DNA from: Candidatus Adiutrix sp.
Lineage (GTDB): Bacteria > Desulfobacterota > Desulfarculia > Adiutricales > Adiutricaceae
Reading direction: 5' to 3'
Length of the DNA: 54,836 nucleotides
NCBI GenBank assembly: GCA_031263565.1
Contig: JAISFR010000095.1
Location: 1-54,836, forward strand
In this document: in pieces, positions 18,285-25,802 of the stretch
How the letters are laid out: every line of letters starts with the position of its first letter
Position numbering within the stretch: the first letter of the stretch is position 1
The notes under the pieces: model-generated
The model's database searches: none
Told to the model about the DNA's origin: nothing
The model's input: the letters and a program-made list of their open reading frames with translations, nothing else
Translations under genes and position numbers: made by a program

Positions 18285-18947
18285 TCACCGGAAATAGGCT
18301 TTCACCGCCTGAAAATTGGCGGCGACCTTGTCGGCGCCGATGATGCTGGGGCCGTGGCCGGGCAGAAGGATATCCACATCCGGCAGGGCGGCCAGACGGG
18401 CGATGCTGCCGGCCAGAGCCTGGTGGTCGCCGCCTTTGAAGTCGCTGCGGCCCACCGAGTGGGCGAAGATCACGTCGCCGCTGATCAGGACTTTGGCCTC
18501 GGGCCAGTGGAGGCACAGACTGCCGGGGGTATGCCCCGGCGAGAGGTAAAGCTCAAGGGTTTTGTCGCCCAGATTCAGGGGACCGGGCTCCAACTGGCGG
18601 CCGAGGCTGCCTTGAGGATAGTCCAGACCCATCCAGGGGAAAAAATCCCGCCCGAATTCGTTCAGAAATTCGGCCTCAATGCCGCTCATGGCCTGGGTGG
18701 CCCCGTATTCGAACTCCAGAATCTCGCCGGCCTCCATATGGTCGGGATGGCAGTGGGTGTGCAGCACCAGAGATATGTCGGCCGGGCTCAGGCCGTCGGC
18801 CTCAATCTGCCTGACCAACTGCGGCCAGAGGTGTTTGTGGCCGGGGTCGATGAGCACTTTTTCCGGGCCGTCGATGATTATGGAGTTGCAATTATTTTCG
18901 CTGAAAGAAGTGAAGGGGTAGAAATAGACTGACGGGGCGATTTGCAT
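18285..18947 (-). CDS. Metallo-beta-lactamase-fold hydrolase (glyoxalase II-like)
   Basis: A 220-residue soluble protein. LHTHCHPDHMEAG is the HxHxDH metal motif (H65, H67, D69, H70). SPGHTPGS, SGDVIFAHS and LPGHGPS supply the remaining ligands of a two-metal site. It is short for a full glyoxalase II and lacks that enzyme's C-terminal glutathione-binding domain, so the substrate is unknown. The start at 18947 is chosen for its excellent AGGAGG 8 bases upstream, although the frame is open much further. It is the first gene of a probable MBL-htpX-htrA operon. Confidence 0.85.
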   Translation of the reverse strand: MQIAPSVYFYPFTSFSENNCNSIIIDGPEKVLIDPGHKHLWPQLVRQIEADGLSPADISLVLHTHCHPDHMEAGEILEFEYGATQAMSGIEAEFLNEFGRDFFPWMGLDYPQGSLGRQLEPGPLNLGDKTLELYLSPGHTPGSLCLHWPEAKVLISGDVIFAHSVGRSDFKGGDHQALAGSIARLAALPDVDILLPGHGPSIIGADKVAANFQAVKAYFR

Positions 18948-19065
18948 CTTGAAGCCTCCTGGGGCCGATATAAAACATCCACACAGTAAGATATAAGGCC
19001 GAAGAGCCCCTCCGTCAAGGTTTGAGGGGAAGAAAGAGCGGCCGCTGGCGGCGCCTGGAGATTGT

Positions 19066-20556
19066 TCATTCTTCGACGGATTGGCCAGTTCCGGCCAGGG
19101 CCGGCCGGCTCTGCATAAAAGCTTCGGCCCGGTCCTGGGCGTTCTGGCGCAGGTCGTAGTAGTAAAAGGCATAATCCCCGGCCGGATAGGCCCAGCCGGG
19201 AAAATGGTCGCTCAGGTACTGGTCGCCGGAGACGGTGGAGCACTCCACCACCCCGCGCCCCAGGTTGACCCGGGCGTCGGCGAAGTCTCTGACCATGGAC
19301 TCCCCGCCGAAAATGCTCAGATTGGCCCCCCGGCTCTGATTGGCCCGGGCCGGACGCTGGCTCCGGCTCCAGTTGATGGGGTTGATGGCCACGGACTGGG
19401 GCAAAAGCGCCGGGCTGGCGCCCCCCTGCCTGGGGGCCTCGGTATTGTAGGAAATGATCACCCCGACGTCATCCCGCCGCTCGGCGAAGCGGAGATGGTC
19501 GTTGTCGTTCAGAAAATCGCTGTTCACCGAATAGCCCAGGGCGTAGGCGGCCACCATCCGGCCGCGGGCGGCCGGGTTGATGTTCTTTAAATAATGGGAC
19601 AGGATGCCGGCCAGGAGGGTGGCCGTGCCCTGGCCATGGGCGGCCAGGATGTAAGGGCGGCCGCCATTGTGGTTTTTCAGGTAATAATCAAAGGCGGCCA
19701 CCGAATCCGAAACGGAGGCCGAGAGCCTGGAAAGCCGGTCCTGAGGGCTTAAGCCCAGAAAAACCACTGAATTGGCCTGGCTGTAATAAGGCGCATAGAG
19801 ATTGCCGACCGTCTCGAAAACTCCGGCCTGAAAGCTGGCCAGTTCCCTGGCCTTCTGCCGCATGCCGGGATCGCCCGGTCCGCAGAGCGCCCCGCCCTGC
19901 CCGGCCCGGGCGCAGGCGCCGGGGTAAAGATAAAAGACATCCACCGAACGATCCGGAGAGTCGGGCCGCATCAGCCAGTTGTCGCCCTGGCTGTAGTCGC
20001 CGGCGCCGGCCGCATAGGACCAGGCCGGCGCCGGAGGCGCGGACGGCGCCAAGGGCGCGTAAGCCCCCGAAACCGGGGGGGCGGGACTTTCATAGACCGG
20101 GGGCGGGGGGGAATAATCGGCGGCCGGAGCCGGCGGCTGATATTCATCGGTCGCGGCGGGGTAGTCATAAGCCCCGGGATCGGGCAGATCCAGCCCGCCG
20201 GAAGCCGGCGGCCGCGCCTCATTTCGCTCCGGCAGATCGAGGCTCCCGGAAGCCGGCGGCCCGGCCGGAGCCGCCTGGTCATAAGGAGTCTGGTCATAGG
20301 GAGTCTGGTCATAGGGCGGAGGCGGAGAGACGAAAGCATCGGCCTCCGGCAGGTCGAGCCGGCCCGAGGCCGGCCCCGGAGCGGCCGGCGGAGCGCTCTC
20401 GCTGAAATCATCCTCCGAGGGATCGAAACTGTCGAAACTGCGGTACATGGAGTCGGTCTGGGCCTCGATCGGCGAGCCCGAGACCAACAGGCAGATCACT
20501 ATCAAGGCCAGCCGGGCGCCGAGCCCGGCTGTTTTTTTCACTCGCTCGTCAGTCAT
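19066..20556 (-). CDS. Secreted DUF3089 alpha/beta-hydrolase-like protein lacking the nucleophile serine
   Basis: A 496-residue exported protein. After a signal peptide (residues ~14-32) comes a Pro/Ser/Asp-rich linker of about 140 residues with three copies of an SGxLDLP motif and a YDQTPYDQTPYDQ repeat. The C-terminal ~310 residues match DUF3089: VDVFYLYPGACA, LYAPYYSQAN, a GRPYILAAHGQG elbow and late CSTVSGDQYLSDH. In most relatives the elbow reads HSQG with Ser as nucleophile; here the codon is GGC, giving HGQG. The protein is therefore probably not a classical esterase, or uses another mechanism. It lies 48 bases downstream of guaA and may share its transcript. Confidence 0.75.
   Translation of the reverse strand: MTDERVKKTAGLGARLALIVICLLVSGSPIEAQTDSMYRSFDSFDPSEDDFSESAPPAAPGPASGRLDLPEADAFVSPPPPYDQTPYDQTPYDQAAPAGPPASGSLDLPERNEARPPASGGLDLPDPGAYDYPAATDEYQPPAPAADYSPPPPVYESPAPPVSGAYAPLAPSAPPAPAWSYAAGAGDYSQGDNWLMRPDSPDRSVDVFYLYPGACARAGQGGALCGPGDPGMRQKARELASFQAGVFETVGNLYAPYYSQANSVVFLGLSPQDRLSRLSASVSDSVAAFDYYLKNHNGGRPYILAAHGQGTATLLAGILSHYLKNINPAARGRMVAAYALGYSVNSDFLNDNDHLRFAERRDDVGVIISYNTEAPRQGGASPALLPQSVAINPINWSRSQRPARANQSRGANLSIFGGESMVRDFADARVNLGRGVVECSTVSGDQYLSDHFPGWAYPAGDYAFYYYDLRQNAQDRAEAFMQSRPALAGTGQSVEE
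20273..20317. repeat. 15-bp tandem repeat in the DUF3089 linker
   Basis: Three near-identical 15-base units (core CTGGTCATA) run head to tail and encode the repeated YDQTP pentapeptide. Being in-frame, copy-number change would lengthen or shorten the linker without breaking the gene. Confidence 0.75.
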
Positions 20557-20603
20557 CCTTCATCCCGTGCCAATTAAGAGGTTCCCTTTAGACAAACTCC
20601 GCC

Positions 20604-22139
20604 TTACTCCCATTCGATGGTGCCGGGCGGCTTGGGGGAAATGTCGTAGACCACCCGGTTGACTCCGTTCACTTCGTTGATGATGCGGCGGGAGAGGATT
20701 TCCAGGAAATCGTAGGGCAGGCGCGACCAGTCGGCGGTCATGGCGTCGACGCTGTTGACGGCCCGAATGGCCACCACGTTTTCGTAGGTCCGGCCGTCGC
20801 CCATGACTCCCACGGTCTTTAAGGGCAAAAGCACGGCAAAGCCCTGCCAGATCTTGCGATACCAGCCGCTGGCCTTGAGTTCCTCCTGAACGATGGCGTC
20901 GGCCCGGCGCAAGGTCTCCAGCTTTTCGCGGTCCACGGCCCCGATAATCCGGATGGCCAGACCAGGGCCGGGAAAAGGCTGGCGCCAGATGAATTCCTCG
21001 GGCAGGCCCAGCTCGGCGGCCACGCCCCGCACCTCGTCTTTAAAGAGCTCCCGCAGAGGTTCGACCAGGGCCAGATTCATCTTTTCCGGCAGGCCGCCCA
21101 CGTTGTGATGGCTTTTGATCATGACCGAAGGCCCCAAGGGCGAGACGGATTCAATGACGTCCGGATAAATGGTGCCCTGGGCCAGGAAATCGACCCGGCC
21201 CAGTTTGGCGGCCTCTTTTTCGAAAACCTCGATAAAGGTCCGGCCGATGATCTTGCGCTTTTCCTCGGGGTTTTCCACTCCGGCCAGACGGCCGAGGAAG
21301 AGTTCGGAGGCCTCGACCACGGTCAGGTTCAATTTGTGGTGCGGGGCGATGCGGTCCCGGACCTCGGCCGCCTCGTCCTGGCGCAAGAGCCCGTGATCCA
21401 CAAAGATGCAGTGGAGTTTGGCGCCGATGGCCCGGTTGAGCAGCACGGCCACCACCGTGGAGTCCACCCCCCCGGACAGGGCGCAGATGACCTGGCCGCC
21501 GCCGACCTGTTTCCTGATCCCGGCCAGGGAACTTTCGACGAAGGAGGCCATGTTCCAGTCGGCCCTGAGCCCGGCCAGTCCGAGGAAATTTTTGATCAGC
21601 CCCGCGCCGATCTCGCTGTGGTGAACTTCCGGGTGAAACTGGACGCCGTAAATACGGCGCAGCTCATCACCCACGGCGGCCACTTGGACATTTTTGGTCC
21701 GGGCCAGGACTGTAAAGCCGGCCGGGGCGGTCTCCACCTTGTCGCCATGGGACATCCAGACCCGGGATTTTACGGCCAGACCTTCAAAGAGAGGACTCGG
21801 AGCGGTCAGTTCCAACTCGGCCGGGCCGTATTCCCGGTCTTCGGAATGGGCCAGGCTCCCGCCCAACTGGTGGGCCAGAAGCTGGAGGCCATAGCAGATG
21901 CCCAAAACCGGAACGCCGAGCTCCAAGAGCGCCGGGTTGAAGTCCGGGGCGCCGGCCTGGCCCACGCTGCAGGGGCCGCCGGAGAGAATAAGCGCCCCGG
22001 GGTCGCGTTCCCGGATTTCTTCGGCCGTGGCCCAGGAAGGCAATATCTCCGAATAGACGCCGGCCTCCCGCACCCGTCGGGCGATAAGCTGGGTGACCTG
22101 CGACCCGTAGTCGATTATCAGAACCTTGTTTCGAGGCAT
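20604..22139 (-). CDS. guaA: GMP synthase (glutamine-hydrolysing)
   Basis: A 511-residue enzyme converting XMP, glutamine and ATP to GMP. The N-terminal class I amidotransferase has its nucleophile C82 (LGICYGLQ) and the His/Glu pair H169 and E171 in QFHPEV. The ATP pyrophosphatase loop LSGGVDST lies at 221-228. The C-terminal dimerisation domain ends in the canonical KPPGTIEWE. The start has AGGGAG 6 bases upstream. guaB is not adjacent. A hairpin and a TATAAT element occur in the ~120-base leader. Confidence 0.97.
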   Translation of the reverse strand: MPRNKVLIIDYGSQVTQLIARRVREAGVYSEILPSWATAEEIRERDPGALILSGGPCSVGQAGAPDFNPALLELGVPVLGICYGLQLLAHQLGGSLAHSEDREYGPAELELTAPSPLFEGLAVKSRVWMSHGDKVETAPAGFTVLARTKNVQVAAVGDELRRIYGVQFHPEVHHSEIGAGLIKNFLGLAGLRADWNMASFVESSLAGIRKQVGGGQVICALSGGVDSTVVAVLLNRAIGAKLHCIFVDHGLLRQDEAAEVRDRIAPHHKLNLTVVEASELFLGRLAGVENPEEKRKIIGRTFIEVFEKEAAKLGRVDFLAQGTIYPDVIESVSPLGPSVMIKSHHNVGGLPEKMNLALVEPLRELFKDEVRGVAAELGLPEEFIWRQPFPGPGLAIRIIGAVDREKLETLRRADAIVQEELKASGWYRKIWQGFAVLLPLKTVGVMGDGRTYENVVAIRAVNSVDAMTADWSRLPYDFLEILSRRIINEVNGVNRVVYDISPKPPGTIEWE

Positions 22140-22166
22140 ATCCGGCTCCCTGTAAAAGCATCATCA

Positions 22167-22197
22167 GGGGAAGACCTGAAGGTCTCAGAGCTTCCCC
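22167..22197 (-). promoter_or_regulatory. Hairpin in the guaA leader
   Basis: GGGGAAG at 22167-22173 pairs with CTTCCCC at 22191-22197, and an inner GACC/GGTC stem closes a four-base loop. On the minus strand it lies about 28 bases before the guaA ATG. It has no T-run. It could influence guaA translation, but a purine riboswitch is not recognisable. Confidence 0.35.
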
Positions 22198-22264
22198 CGG
22201 GGCCTAAGCGTCAGGCGACCCCGGCGCCTTGCTATTTGGCCGGAGATCAGTTACATTGATTAAA

Positions 22265-22270
22265 ATTATA
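22265..22270 (-). promoter_or_regulatory. Probable -10 element for guaA
   Basis: A perfect TATAAT on the minus strand lies in the AT-rich divergent gap between guaA and the PNPOx-like gene. No good -35 element sits at 16-18 bases; a TTGACC is present but only 14 bases away. Transcription would start near 22258. Confidence 0.35.
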
Positions 22271-22381
22271 ACTACATAATTCAGGGTCAATGTCCACGAG
22301 GCCCTGGGCCATAATAATGGACCCGGAGCTGAAAATCAAGAAGCCTGTCTTTTTTGGCGGTTGAACGAAAGGAACCGGAGA

Positions 22382-22780
22382 ATGAACGAAGTTCTGGAAT
22401 TTTTGAAGGCCAGCAAGGTCTTTTTCATGGCCACGGCCAGCGGCGACGAGCCGAAAGTTCGCCCTTTGGGCTTTGTTATGGAATATGAAGGCCAAATTTA
22501 CTTCGGGGTGGGCCGGCAGAAGGATGTTTACAAGCAGATGAAGGCCAACCCCAAGGTGGAAATCACCGCGGTCAGCCAAGACGCCAAATGGGTCCGCCTC
22601 CACGGCTCGGCGGTCTTCGACGAGCGACCGGAAGTTTTTGAAGCGGCCGTCCTGGCTCTGCCGGTCTTAAAGGACATGTACGGCGACCCGGCCGGCCCCC
22701 GCCTGGGCGCTTTTTATTTAGAAGGCGCCGAAGCCGTTTTCTACGATATGCAGGGCAACGCCCGCCAAGTCGCTCTGTAA
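22382..22780 (+). CDS. Pyridoxamine 5'-phosphate oxidase-like FMN-binding protein
   Basis: A 132-residue protein with the split-barrel fold of the PNPOx-like family. ATASGDEPKVRPLGFV matches the FMN-contacting first strands, and YFGVGRQKDVYKQMKANPKV is the typical second block. It is much shorter than true PdxH and lacks its C-terminal substrate residues, so it is more likely a flavin- or F420-dependent reductase of small molecules or a nitroimidazole-resistance-like protein. The ATG at 22382 matches the family start. It diverges from guaA. Confidence 0.8.
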   Translation: MNEVLEFLKASKVFFMATASGDEPKVRPLGFVMEYEGQIYFGVGRQKDVYKQMKANPKVEITAVSQDAKWVRLHGSAVFDERPEVFEAAVLALPVLKDMYGDPAGPRLGAFYLEGAEAVFYDMQGNARQVAL

Positions 22781-22924
22781 GCCGCTTTAACCGACACGGC
22801 CGGCGAGGGCTCAGGCCACCGCCAGCCATTTTTTTATTTACCCAAATTCAACCGGGAGTATAATAGCTTACACTTAAGTCTGTCGGCGGTCGGCGAAACC
22901 GAAAGGCGCGCAAACAGGAAATTC

Positions 22925-23389
22925 ATGGCCCTGATCTGGAAAACCAAGACCGACATCGGCGCCCAACGCGACCGGAGACCGGGCGGCGAAGGCCTCTTGC
23001 CTCGCGACCCCGACAGCCTGCCTTCCAATGCGGCCATGCGCCACGAGGCCATGCTCATCAATGAAGTGACCCTGGTTCTGGCCGAAAAGCGCACTTCCCT
23101 GTCGGTCATGCGCACCGGCATAGCCATCCTGGCCCTGCCGGTTTCGGTCTTTAGTGTGCTGGTGGTCATATCCCGCTATTATGACCCGATGAAGGTTATG
23201 TATCTACTGGGGCCCCTGTTGGGGATCTGCCTGATACTGACCGCCCTGGGCGCCTATATGATCGGCAAATCACTCAAACGCGTGGCCCAGCTCAACCGGG
23301 TGGTGGCGGCCCTGAAAAGGCAGAACCGCAGCCTGCGTGAATTGTGCGTGGCCATGGATGATCTGGTGGGTCCCGACAATGATTTCTGA
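22925..23389 (+). CDS. Small DUF202-like membrane protein
   Basis: A 154-residue protein with two hydrophobic segments (about residues 63-82 and 92-115) joined by a short loop. The block LAEKRTSLSVMRTGIAIL before the first segment resembles the ANERTFLAWLRT signature of DUF202/YidH proteins, whose role is unknown. The C-terminal ~35 residues are basic and probably helical (VAALKRQNRSLRELC). It stands between the PNPOx-like gene and hpt, with gaps of about 140 bases on either side. Confidence 0.55.
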   Translation: MALIWKTKTDIGAQRDRRPGGEGLLPRDPDSLPSNAAMRHEAMLINEVTLVLAEKRTSLSVMRTGIAILALPVSVFSVLVVISRYYDPMKVMYLLGPLLGICLILTALGAYMIGKSLKRVAQLNRVVAALKRQNRSLRELCVAMDDLVGPDNDF

Positions 23390-23424
23390 GAATCGCTCGA
23401 CTATAGTGCCATAGTCCGAATCGG

Positions 23425-23453
23425 TTGACGAATATTAAATAATCAGGTAACAT
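23425..23453 (+). promoter_or_regulatory. Sigma-70-type promoter for hpt
   Basis: TTGACG at 23425-23430 and TAACAT at 23448-23453 are 17 bases apart in an AT-rich gap. Transcription would start near 23460, which argues against the TTG at 23474 and for the ATGs at 23525 or 23537 as the hpt start. Confidence 0.5.
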
Positions 23454-23536
23454 TTTAGTTTGGTTTAATCTGATTGAGAAGCTTGAGAGAGTTTTCGGGC
23501 CGGCCCGACAGGGTCGGCGGCGCAATGGGGTCAAGG

Positions 23537-24082
23537 ATGTCAAATAAAACCCTTTTATATACAGCCGAACAAATTGCCGCCCGGGTCGGGCAACTGGGCT
23601 CGGACATCAAGGCCGACTATGAGAAAATTCTGGACCCGGAAGAACAGCTCCTGGCCGTCGGGGTCTTGAACGGCGCTTTTATCTTTATGGCCGACCTCTT
23701 GCGCGCCGTGGGCGGTCTGCCGGTGGAGGTCGATTTTGTCCGCCTTTCCAGCTATCAGGACCGGGACAGTTCATCGGCTGAAGTGGTCATGACCAAAAAT
23801 CTGGAAAAGGAAATCAAGGGCCGCCATGTTCTGGTGATCGAGGATATCGCCGACTGCGGACTGACCCTGGCCTGGCTTCTGGAATTTTTAAAAAAGCGCC
23901 GGCCGGCCTCGCTGAAGGTGGCGGTGGCGGTCGACAAGCGGGCCCGCCGGGAAACCGTGGTGGGGCTAGATTATGTCGGTTTCAAACTGGAAGATGGTTT
24001 TTTGGTGGGTTACGGGCTGGATTACGCGGAAAGATACCGGAATCTGGCCGACATCTATCAGATGGAAACCGGCGGCCATTGA
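23537..24082 (+). CDS. hpt: Hypoxanthine (guanine) phosphoribosyltransferase
   Basis: A 181-residue purine salvage enzyme joining hypoxanthine or guanine to PRPP. LNGAFIFMADLLR and VIEDIADCGLTL are the conserved blocks; the latter is the PRPP loop, with an unusual Ala-Asp-Cys where most relatives have Ile-Asp-Thr or Val-Asp-Thr. VAVDKRARR and GLDYAERYRNL complete the family pattern. The ATG at 23537 has GGGG 6 bases upstream; the ATG at 23525 is also possible. Together with guaA 1.4 kb away it gives a local purine theme, though the two are not co-transcribed. Confidence 0.9.
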   Translation: MSNKTLLYTAEQIAARVGQLGSDIKADYEKILDPEEQLLAVGVLNGAFIFMADLLRAVGGLPVEVDFVRLSSYQDRDSSSAEVVMTKNLEKEIKGRHVLVIEDIADCGLTLAWLLEFLKKRRPASLKVAVAVDKRARRETVVGLDYVGFKLEDGFLVGYGLDYAERYRNLADIYQMETGGH

Positions 24083-24097
24083 GTTGGAGGACCTCAG

Positions 24098-25699
24098 ATG
24101 ATCATAACTTGCGGTCAGTGTCAGGCAAAGTTCAAAGTCGCCCCTGAACAGATCAAGGAAAGCGGCTCCAAGGTCCGCTGCTCCAACTGCCAATATGTTT
24201 TCATGGTCTATCGGCCCCAGAAGCCCGCCGGGACGGACGTTTCCCAAGCCGCCGCCGATCCCGCCCCTTTGGCGGACGAGGGCTTCGGCCAGTCGGGCGG
24301 GGACCCCGAAGCCCTGACCGCGGCCGCCGCGGATCTGGCCCGCGACGCTCTGGACAAGTATCTGCGCTCTCTGGAAGAGCGGGACGGCGACCAGCCGGCT
24401 TCCGGGCCGCCGGCGGAAGACGATAATCTGGTCGACGCTTATGATGATGATTTTCAGGACCCGGAAGACGGCCTGGACCAATACGTGGCCACAGAGGATG
24501 AGGGGCCTCATCTGCGGCCCCCCGGCGACCGCCTGTCTTTGAAGGAACGGCGTGACCGCCGCCGCCGTCTCTACTCCGACCTGGAAAAGAAGCCTCCGGA
24601 GGACGCGCTTGAGGAGCCGGAGGACCTCTACGAAGATTTCGGCGATGAGGGGGGCCGCCCGCCTTTACGCCGCACGGCCCGCCCCCGCCGGGCGGTCCCG
24701 GCGCCGGCCGAGGAATCAGAGACCGGGGAAGACGAAGCCCCTGAAAATTATGACGACTATGACGAGTCGGCGGAATATGACGACAGCGCCGAGCCTTACG
24801 ACGAAACTGAAGATTACGATGAAGCCGGGGACTACGGCGACGAAGAATATGACGAGTCGGCCGACGATGACGGATCCGGGGAAGACGACGGCTACGACGA
24901 GTCTGAAGGCTATGACGATTATGACCAAGAGCGCGACCAGGCCGACGCCGGGGCGGCCCGGCCGCTCAGGTCAGGCCTCGGCGGCCGGTCCGGGGCCCTG
25001 GGGCTGGGCCACAACCCGGCCGAGGGCGGCCGATATATCGACGACGCCGACTACAATCCCAGAAGTTCAGCCCCCAGTTATGGGGCTCTGCGTGAGCCCA
25101 CGACCATCAGGGCCGCCGTGGAAAGGGCCGCCGGCCGCTCGCCGATCCGCCTGATAGCGGCCCTGGTCATCTTGGCGGTCATCCTGGGCGGAGCCATTTT
25201 TTACCTCACCCGGCCCGGGCCCACGGCCCTGTCTGACGGGGGAAACCAGAGCGCCGGAAACCCTGAAGGCGAAACCGGACGAGGCGGCGACGACCCCAAC
25301 GGCAAGGAGCATATCACTTTTGCCGCCCAGCAGTCGCCCAGCCATTTTATAAGGGACAACATACACGCCGGAAAAATTCTGGTCATCACCGGCATGGTGC
25401 GCAACAGTTACCCTGAAAACCGGAGTTTTATCCGCTTGCGCGGGCACATTCTTTCAGCGGAGGGGGCCACCCTGGCCGACCGCTATGTTTTTGCCGGCAA
25501 CATGATCTCTGAAGAGGATCTGGCGCAACTGCCAATGTCTGAAATTCTGATCCGACTGTCCCTCAACGCTGGCCAGAACGGAGTGAACATGAACATTCCG
25601 CCGGAACACGAGATCCCCTTCATGATGGTCTTTGACAAACTGCCCGACGGCATGGCCGAATACCGTATCGATCCGGTCGGCTCTTCCCCCGCCAATTGA
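24098..25699 (+). CDS. Zinc-ribbon (MJ0042) / DUF3426 membrane protein with acidic-tyrosine tract
   Basis: A 533-residue protein in four parts. Residues 1-40 form an MJ0042-type zinc ribbon with CGQC and CSNC pairs. A long disordered middle follows, in which about residues 205-285 consist almost wholly of Asp, Glu and Tyr (YDDYDESAEYDD and similar). A single membrane segment (around 345-367, LIAALVILAVILGGAIFYL) precedes a C-terminal DUF3426 domain with GMVRNSYPENRSFI. The topology is probably cytoplasmic ribbon and acidic tract with the DUF3426 domain outside. Relatives are common in deltaproteobacteria but uncharacterised. The start has GGAGG 7 bases upstream, and a strong terminator follows. 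Confidence 0.75.
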   Translation: MIITCGQCQAKFKVAPEQIKESGSKVRCSNCQYVFMVYRPQKPAGTDVSQAAADPAPLADEGFGQSGGDPEALTAAAADLARDALDKYLRSLEERDGDQPASGPPAEDDNLVDAYDDDFQDPEDGLDQYVATEDEGPHLRPPGDRLSLKERRDRRRRLYSDLEKKPPEDALEEPEDLYEDFGDEGGRPPLRRTARPRRAVPAPAEESETGEDEAPENYDDYDESAEYDDSAEPYDETEDYDEAGDYGDEEYDESADDDGSGEDDGYDESEGYDDYDQERDQADAGAARPLRSGLGGRSGALGLGHNPAEGGRYIDDADYNPRSSAPSYGALREPTTIRAAVERAAGRSPIRLIAALVILAVILGGAIFYLTRPGPTALSDGGNQSAGNPEGETGRGGDDPNGKEHITFAAQQSPSHFIRDNIHAGKILVITGMVRNSYPENRSFIRLRGHILSAEGATLADRYVFAGNMISEEDLAQLPMSEILIRLSLNAGQNGVNMNIPPEHEIPFMMVFDKLPDGMAEYRIDPVGSSPAN

Positions 25700-25731
25700 G
25701 CCGCGTGGCGGAAGAGCAGGCTATCGCCACC

Positions 25732-25769
25732 CGCCGCGCGGCTATATCCGGCTGCGCGGCGTTTTTTTT
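25732..25769 (+). terminator. Intrinsic terminator after the zinc-ribbon/DUF3426 gene
   Basis: CGCCGCGC at 25732-25739 pairs with GCGCGGCG at 25754-25761 and is followed by eight T residues at 62-69. It separates the hpt and zinc-ribbon genes from the fusion gene downstream. Confidence 0.8.
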
Positions 25770-25802
25770 CGGGAAGCTTGACTCGGAATTAAGGGCATGC
25801 CA

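Noticed and set aside
22140-22270. Purine riboswitch upstream of guaA
   Set aside because: The conserved loop sequences of the purine aptamer are not present; only a simple hairpin is seen.
25700-25802. Cobalamin riboswitch ahead of the importer operon
   Set aside because: The space is short and taken up by an intrinsic terminator; the B12-box is not visible.
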